DNA of 64,000 nt, taken from positions 31,310,001 through 31,374,000 of the forward strand of contig CM114274.1 of NCBI GenBank assembly GCA_050084515.1, given 5' to 3'. How positions within the stretch are numbered: the stretch's first letter is position 1; the number at the start of each line of letters is the position of its first letter. Both the position numbers and the translations under genes were made by a program. Shown piece after piece: positions 59,034 to 64,000 of the stretch. The notes under the pieces are model-generated. The model did not search any database. It was given only the letters and a program-made list of their open reading frames with translations, and was not told the origin of the DNA. The stretch is from Blasia pusilla. Its lineage: Eukaryota; Marchantiophyta; Marchantiopsida; Blasiales.

Positions 59034-60374
59034 TTAAACCTTCATGAGTTCCTGGAATTTCTCCATCTGCGATGGCTCTAATGCCATAACCAGGTTGAGA
59101 CCACCATCTCGCTTTCCGTTGGAAAGCAACAGCACGAATTCGACCAAGGGAGTGACGATGGGACCGGCGTAGATGGGCTTGCCCCATCCGTAATCGATGT
59201 CGTAAAACGGCATTTTCCACCAAGCAGATAAAAAGAAGCCACCGGCAAGGGCCGGCACACCTTTGTGAATCTGTCCCCAATCGGTGGAAGACCGTATGTA
59301 ATCATTGGTGTTTCGTGCGATACCCTCTTGGATCCGCTGAACTGCCTCCACAAAACTCATCTCCCTCACTGCTTTGGGAGTGTCACGAGCATACCCAGCG
59401 ATCACGGCGTTTCCGGCGAAGTGCTTGTCAAGAGGGGGATCCACCCTCTTGCGTACGTCGACAGCGTACAAGAGGTTGGTGATCTCAACCTTCAAGTCAA
59501 CTGCTCTAGTTCGTGCCTGCCAGATGTGTGCAGCGACGACCTCAAACGTGGACACTCTTTCGATGATGCCGCCTTCCAGAGCCCTCTTCTTAAGCTCCTC
59601 GATCATCTCGGGGGTGAACGGGAACACTTTGGTGACGTGTTTCATGGGCTCCAGTTCTAGAGGGACGAACTCAGCCTCACCTGCGTCACGGGTCGAGAAC
59701 GGATTGCCCTTCTCGAGCTCTTCCAAGGTGATGTACACCGGGTGATCGAATTCCACCCTGGGATTGTCCCTGGCCTTGAGAGGAGTCCTGTCAAAGGTGG
59801 GGTGGCAAACGAGCTCTTCTCCTCTCGCCAGAGCGGCGTAATTCATAAAGAATTCAATGGCTGCGGGTCCGTCGAACAGGGTGTGGCTCATCATCACACC
59901 GACGGTGTAGCCTCCGCATGCGAATGTGGTGATCTGAATAGCGAGCAGGGGAACCTCGAACACGACTGTGGCATCGAATTTGGTAGGAACCAAACTTCTG
60001 AATGCAGGATTGGGAAGTGTGCAATCACCCAGATCCGCCAGAGTCACACCACTAGTATAGTGCGTGAATTGTGCTCCTTTTCTGTTGCGGTCGATCTCCA
60101 GTCTGCCCTCTTCTGTGTTCATCGCCAGGCGGCCGACCATGATATCGTAAGTGACCAAGAGCCTGGAAAGCGCATCCTTAAGGGTTTCCACGAGATTATC
60201 TATGGGCCTGTCAGGATGAGGAGGGTAGAAGTAGACGGTTTCCACGGGAATCACTAACACCTGATCGCCGTTGGACAAGAAGAGACGTCCACTGGGAGTA
60301 GGGCCTGCTGGAAGGATCATCTCTGGCTCTCCGACCATCTCCAACTTCAGATCCTCCGTGGGCTTGTCGTCCAT
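59034..60374 (-). CDS. BAHD-family acyltransferase, intact single exon
   Basis: A 446-residue uninterrupted protein, the usual BAHD length (430-460). The catalytic motif HTLFDG has His164 and Asp168; the structural DFGWG motif appears as YGWGKP at 395-400. The N-terminal half carries SNGDQVLVIPVETVYFY and LVTYDIMVGRLAMN, as in hydroxycinnamoyl/omega-hydroxyacid-type members. BAHD enzymes transfer acyl groups from acyl-CoA to alcohols or amines in the cytosol, with roles in phenolic conjugates, cutin or suberin. The acceptor cannot be predicted safely. The start is the first Met of the frame, MDDKPTED. A TATA-like GTATAGATA lies about 165 bp upstream (plus coordinates about 60536-60545). I see no lesion. 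Confidence 0.95.
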   Translation of the reverse strand: MDDKPTEDLKLEMVGEPEMILPAGPTPSGRLFLSNGDQVLVIPVETVYFYPPHPDRPIDNLVETLKDALSRLLVTYDIMVGRLAMNTEEGRLEIDRNRKGAQFTHYTSGVTLADLGDCTLPNPAFRSLVPTKFDATVVFEVPLLAIQITTFACGGYTVGVMMSHTLFDGPAAIEFFMNYAALARGEELVCHPTFDRTPLKARDNPRVEFDHPVYITLEELEKGNPFSTRDAGEAEFVPLELEPMKHVTKVFPFTPEMIEELKKRALEGGIIERVSTFEVVAAHIWQARTRAVDLKVEITNLLYAVDVRKRVDPPLDKHFAGNAVIAGYARDTPKAVREMSFVEAVQRIQEGIARNTNDYIRSSTDWGQIHKGVPALAGGFFLSAWWKMPFYDIDYGWGKPIYAGPIVTPLVEFVLLLSNGKRDGGLNLVMALEPSQMEKFQELMKV

Positions 60375-62266
60375 CTTGGTAACCTTGACAGCAAACTCGA
60401 TCTGTTTCTTCGCTCGTCCTCAAGAAAATCAATCGAATACCGCTCACCGAACACAGTCGTGAACAGGTCCGCTGATAAGAATCCACCTCCGGATGACGAA
60501 AACTCACCCGTCTGATGGAATGGTGAAGCCAAGGGTATCTATACTCCTTTAGACCAAGCGCTAAGGAATCGTGTGAAGTGCCAGCCCATCGATTGACGAA
60601 AGAATAAACCGATCCGGCTCACGAGTTCACGATTCCGAAACGAGAGGGAACGTCGTGCTCACGCGCCGTGGATCGGGTCTATAAGTCTTCAGCCCGTCTC
60701 AAGCTGGGCTCAGTCCAAAACAAACTGGCCTAAGAACGTACTCGTGCGCAACTTCAATGCTTGATTCCCAGGAATGTAGGCCCATTCGTCTCCCTAGTCT
60801 TTCGACATCCGCGTCGCATGACCTCTTCCACCTTAGGACTCGCACTAAATACTATTATCTGCCGTGCGCTCCGCTGCTTTCTCCTCTCTTACCCATCTCC
60901 GACCGCTCCTAAAGGCACGCTCGGGCACTCCAGTCCAGCCCTGGGACGGCGGGTGGGACCTTCATGCATCTTTCATTGTAGCGCGGGGTTATTTTACAAG
61001 AGTAAGAGGCATGTGAAACTGCAGTGAGCAGCGCAGTTCTATCCCCTCCATACTATTCTTTCGTCATGGAGTTAGTTGCACGTTTTGCGCGGCGAGCGCA
61101 AAGGGACCGTGTTAATAAGTTAATAACTTTACAGCGGTGCAGTAATACACTCATATCGTTTTCCGCAGTCGGATAATAGAGAAAAAGACAAAACAAAACC
61201 GCATGATCTGTACGCACACACGGACAGCCCGACCTCTCGGTGCATGTTCGCCAGCGATAGAATCGGCGTCTCACCACCCTTGCCCCACTTCCCGATCACT
61301 GATATTAGCGCTTCGAGAAGGAAAACCGCTCGGCACTCGAATGACTGGTATAACCCCATGCGATTTATACTGCCTCTCATAATTCATTTAAATGATAGAG
61401 AGTGATTTTCATTTAGTAAATTCTTGGTGTATCTTTCCGAATAATTTACAATTTAATTTAATTTTTTTAATTGATGACGAAGTCTTCTTTTAACCTACGA
61501 TTATTCATTTTAGATGCAATTTAAAAATTTTAATATAAGACAAAGTCGTATACTAATATAAGATGATTGGGAGCCTCCACTTTCAGATTTGATTTTCAAT
61601 TTCTAACCGATGGGATAATTAAAATAACATTTAAAAATCATAAAATATAATGTAACTTATAATAATATATTTCTCCGAGTTTAATTTATACTGGTGCATG
61701 GCACGGGCTGATATTAATTAATGTATGCCCGATCACATGACCACCGTTTTCTTCCTTTTCGGGCTCGTAGATGGAGCTGTTGCGTAACCTGCTCTCTATG
61801 CGTGTCCCATTTCATTTAACCTGACGTTCCCATTGGAACAGATTCGATGCGGTGAAGTCCTCCACTCCGACGGAGTCGTCTAACGTTTTAAATTAGTGAC
61901 CGGCCTTTAAGTCCACGCAAGAGTCTCGAACATGACCTTTTCGTTCACAAGGGTTCTCGCCCCCATCTTGGACGAGCAATATCAGCCGCATGAACTCCTC
62001 GTGAGAACCTCAAAGATTACGACACGACACGAGGCTTGCAGGAAATAGATACTAGTTCGGATTGGCGGCTCCGTGGTGCACGTGAATATCCATTCGACTA
62101 TTTAGAAATGATACTATACATGGTCGATATCCTTTGGATCTGTAGATCTGGTCGCTGTACTGCCTTGCAAGGTGAGCCATGATGTGTAAGCCGAGGTAAA
62201 TTTCGGGGGAACATTAAGGCAAGTTAAATTAAGGTATTCAGCCGTGGCAGCCGAAGAGTTGGAATG
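60375..62266. other. Upstream region of BAHD gene and AT-rich DNA
   Basis: It includes the BAHD promoter side (60375-60700) and a very AT-rich stretch (61380-61690). No gene was recognised. Confidence 0.4.
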
Positions 62267-62746
62267 TTACCCCGCGTGAGAGGTGAAATGAGGGAAGAAA
62301 GCTTCTGAAACGATACTGGGATTCGGTTCGGCATCTGCGGAGCTATTGCGAGTTGGATTTGGTAATTTGAACAAAGGGACAATTGAAACATCATGCGCAT
62401 TCGGTATCGACAGCTTTTTCACGCTTGCGATGTAGAGGATGTGAAAATACACTTCAAATGATTGAAGCAGTCTTCCCGGGATCCTTCCCTTCGCGTCAAA
62501 GATATGCGTGCGTGTGACTAATAACAGCGAAATCTTGAATCTTGAATCTAGAGTATCCAATTCGTTTCCCTTGCATTTGAACCTCGCTTCGTCAATACCA
62601 GTATGCTGGCGGGGATTGTTGAACGCGCAGTATGTTTTTCCACTGATAGTTGAGGAGCAATAACAAACGATGACGCTGGTCGTGCCTCCCTGTTGAAAAA
62701 TTGGATCTAGTCGGAGTTTGGGATTCGTTGTGGTTTTTCGATTCAT
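62267..62746 (-). CDS. Hypothetical 159-residue open frame
   Basis: An isolated open frame, MNRKTTTNPKLRLDPIFQQG at its start. I recognise no domain, signal peptide or membrane segment. It could be an exon or chance; its length is only modestly above background for this window. Confidence 0.15.
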   Translation of the reverse strand: MNRKTTTNPKLRLDPIFQQGGTTSVIVCYCSSTISGKTYCAFNNPRQHTGIDEARFKCKGNELDTLDSRFKISLLLVTRTHIFDAKGRIPGRLLQSFEVYFHILYIASVKKLSIPNAHDVSIVPLFKLPNPTRNSSADAEPNPSIVSEAFFPHFTSHAG

Positions 62747-64000
62747 GCTCTAATGTATGCAGGGACTAGGGTTTGGACATTTGCGATTATCTCAGACAGA
62801 GAAGTCTCAATCCTTAATCCACTGGGTGGTCAAGTCTGAGTTTCGTTCCGATCCCTTCTATGATCACCTTATGGAAGATCGAAAATGAGACTCGGAACTA
62901 GCTGTTCGGGATTAGATGGAAACACCTTCTCGCGATTTAGAAGTATGAAGTCCAGATCCTCATCGGACAGACATTTATCCCTTTCTTTTGAATATTCCTG
63001 GATTGAATAACCCATGCCCATCATGCCATCAAACAAGCAGCATGTGTTCGAAGTGACATTAAGCAGCTAATACGAAGTGATATTAAGCAGCGGATATGAA
63101 GAGTGAGAGAGAGAGATCCCCGAAAGCTGTCGCCACCAAGAAACTGCCACCTTCACGACAGTGCCACCTTCGTGCGCATGCGGGCATGGCATCACGCGAA
63201 TGGTTGAGATTCAGAGACCATTCTGTCTACATGATGTATATTACGAAGCCGACCATTCGTGTTCAAAGGCTGTAAAATCTCTCCGTTATTCTCTATGTTG
63301 TGGGTACGTACGAGGTTGGTGTTATCGTCACGATCTGGATTCATGAAGTACACAGGATCTTTCGTGACAACCACGTGAGAATTTGACAACTCCCTCCACC
63401 AAATGTGGTCAGTTTGTTCCACCCTATGCCCTACACGATCCCGTGACCCCGTGATTGTAAACTTTCACGGAATATGAAAAGATCTTGAAGCTTCAAACAG
63501 CGGTTCATAGGAAAGATCAGCGAACCGCATAAAGTCTGCTACGGAACGCTCAGAAACAGGATCTTACACTCTCAACAGAAGGTGGAACACCAGGAAGAGG
63601 AGAAGGGCAAAGGAGGCCCTCTGGAAGTCAGTCAGACGCAGTCATTAGCTCAAGTTCTAACAGATTCTCGGTAGCATAGCAAACATGGGGGGTTGGAAAG
63701 ATCTAAAGGAATCTAGTACGGGGCCAGGACGTACCTGATTCATTTCCTTGACAATTCGATCGAGTTGGTTCTGAAAACTGCTTTGAAGATCGATCCGTCT
63801 CTTCGACGCACAGGGTCTTAACAACTAGCAAATTGTCACATGCCCTTCTGGCACTGTAAAACATACTGCCATTCTACTTTGGATCATCCCTGTCAAGGCT
63901 CCTGGGGAGTAACACCTGAAGTGCATTTCACTCACATGGAACAAAAAGGGTCACTAGCAGATCGGAACGATGAGATGAATGAGGAAACGGGAAATTGAGG
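62747..64000. other. No recognisable gene to the window end
   Basis: Only short open frames exist. A GA-rich patch is at 63099-63116 and no repeat family already described recurs here. Confidence 0.4.

Noticed and set aside
59265-60257. Long plus-strand open frames opposite the BAHD gene
   Set aside because: They are antisense shadows of an intact, motif-bearing gene and have no domain of their own.
61680-61705. Helitron-like end (CTGGTGCATGGCACGGGC)
   Set aside because: The terminal tetramer does not fit CTRR on the needed strand and no matching 5' end was found.

Overview
The window looks like nuclear DNA of a land plant, probably a seedless one (bryophyte or lycophyte grade; inferred, species not identifiable from sequence alone). 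The evidence is intron-containing genes of plant families (a tropinone-reductase-like SDR, a CYP71-clan-type P450, a BAHD acyltransferase) in a sea of plant-type transposons: Ty3/gypsy, hAT with MITEs, Helitron-like ends and a LINE. No bacterial, organellar, rRNA or convincing tRNA gene was seen.

Layout. 1-5955 and about 15585-17850 are two halves of one decayed Ty3/gypsy element (copy A), split by about 9.6 kb holding a ~345-bp tandem repeat, a decayed PHD-like gene fragment and an unclassified transposase-like gene. 17853-18370 is a scrap of an older relative. 19296-22655 (minus) is an intact five-exon SDR gene; one intron carries an inverted copy of part of its own exon 2. 23600-25480 (minus) is a 5'-truncated LINE. 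28310-29260 is a deletion derivative of the gypsy family (copy C). 31714-34970 is a three-exon P450 with a single 1-nt frameshift. 31057-31206 and 38572-38774 are mini-Helitrons. 38782-38995 and 39603-39817 are two hAT MITEs with perfect 8-bp target duplications, and 41917-46570 is a related full-size hAT element with a broken transposase. 48211-57831 is a second long gypsy element (copy B). 59034-60374 (minus) is an intact single-exon BAHD gene. The rest is gene-poor.

The main discovery candidate is the gypsy family. Between protease and reverse transcriptase it encodes a C5 cytosine DNA methyltransferase domain (motifs I, IV, VI, VIII, IX and X recognisable), and its polyprotein ends in a PHD zinc finger after the integrase. 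It therefore appears to have carried both a DNA-methylation writer and a probable histone-tail reader. All copies here are dead. Copy B keeps one reading frame for about 5.3 kb, broken by 14 stop codons that are all TAG or TGA, mostly where copy A has CAG, CAA or CGA. This is what deamination of methylated cytosine would produce. Six stops lie at homologous positions in both copies.

The three host genes (reductase, P450, acyltransferase) all belong to specialised-metabolism families. Whether they act together is unknown.
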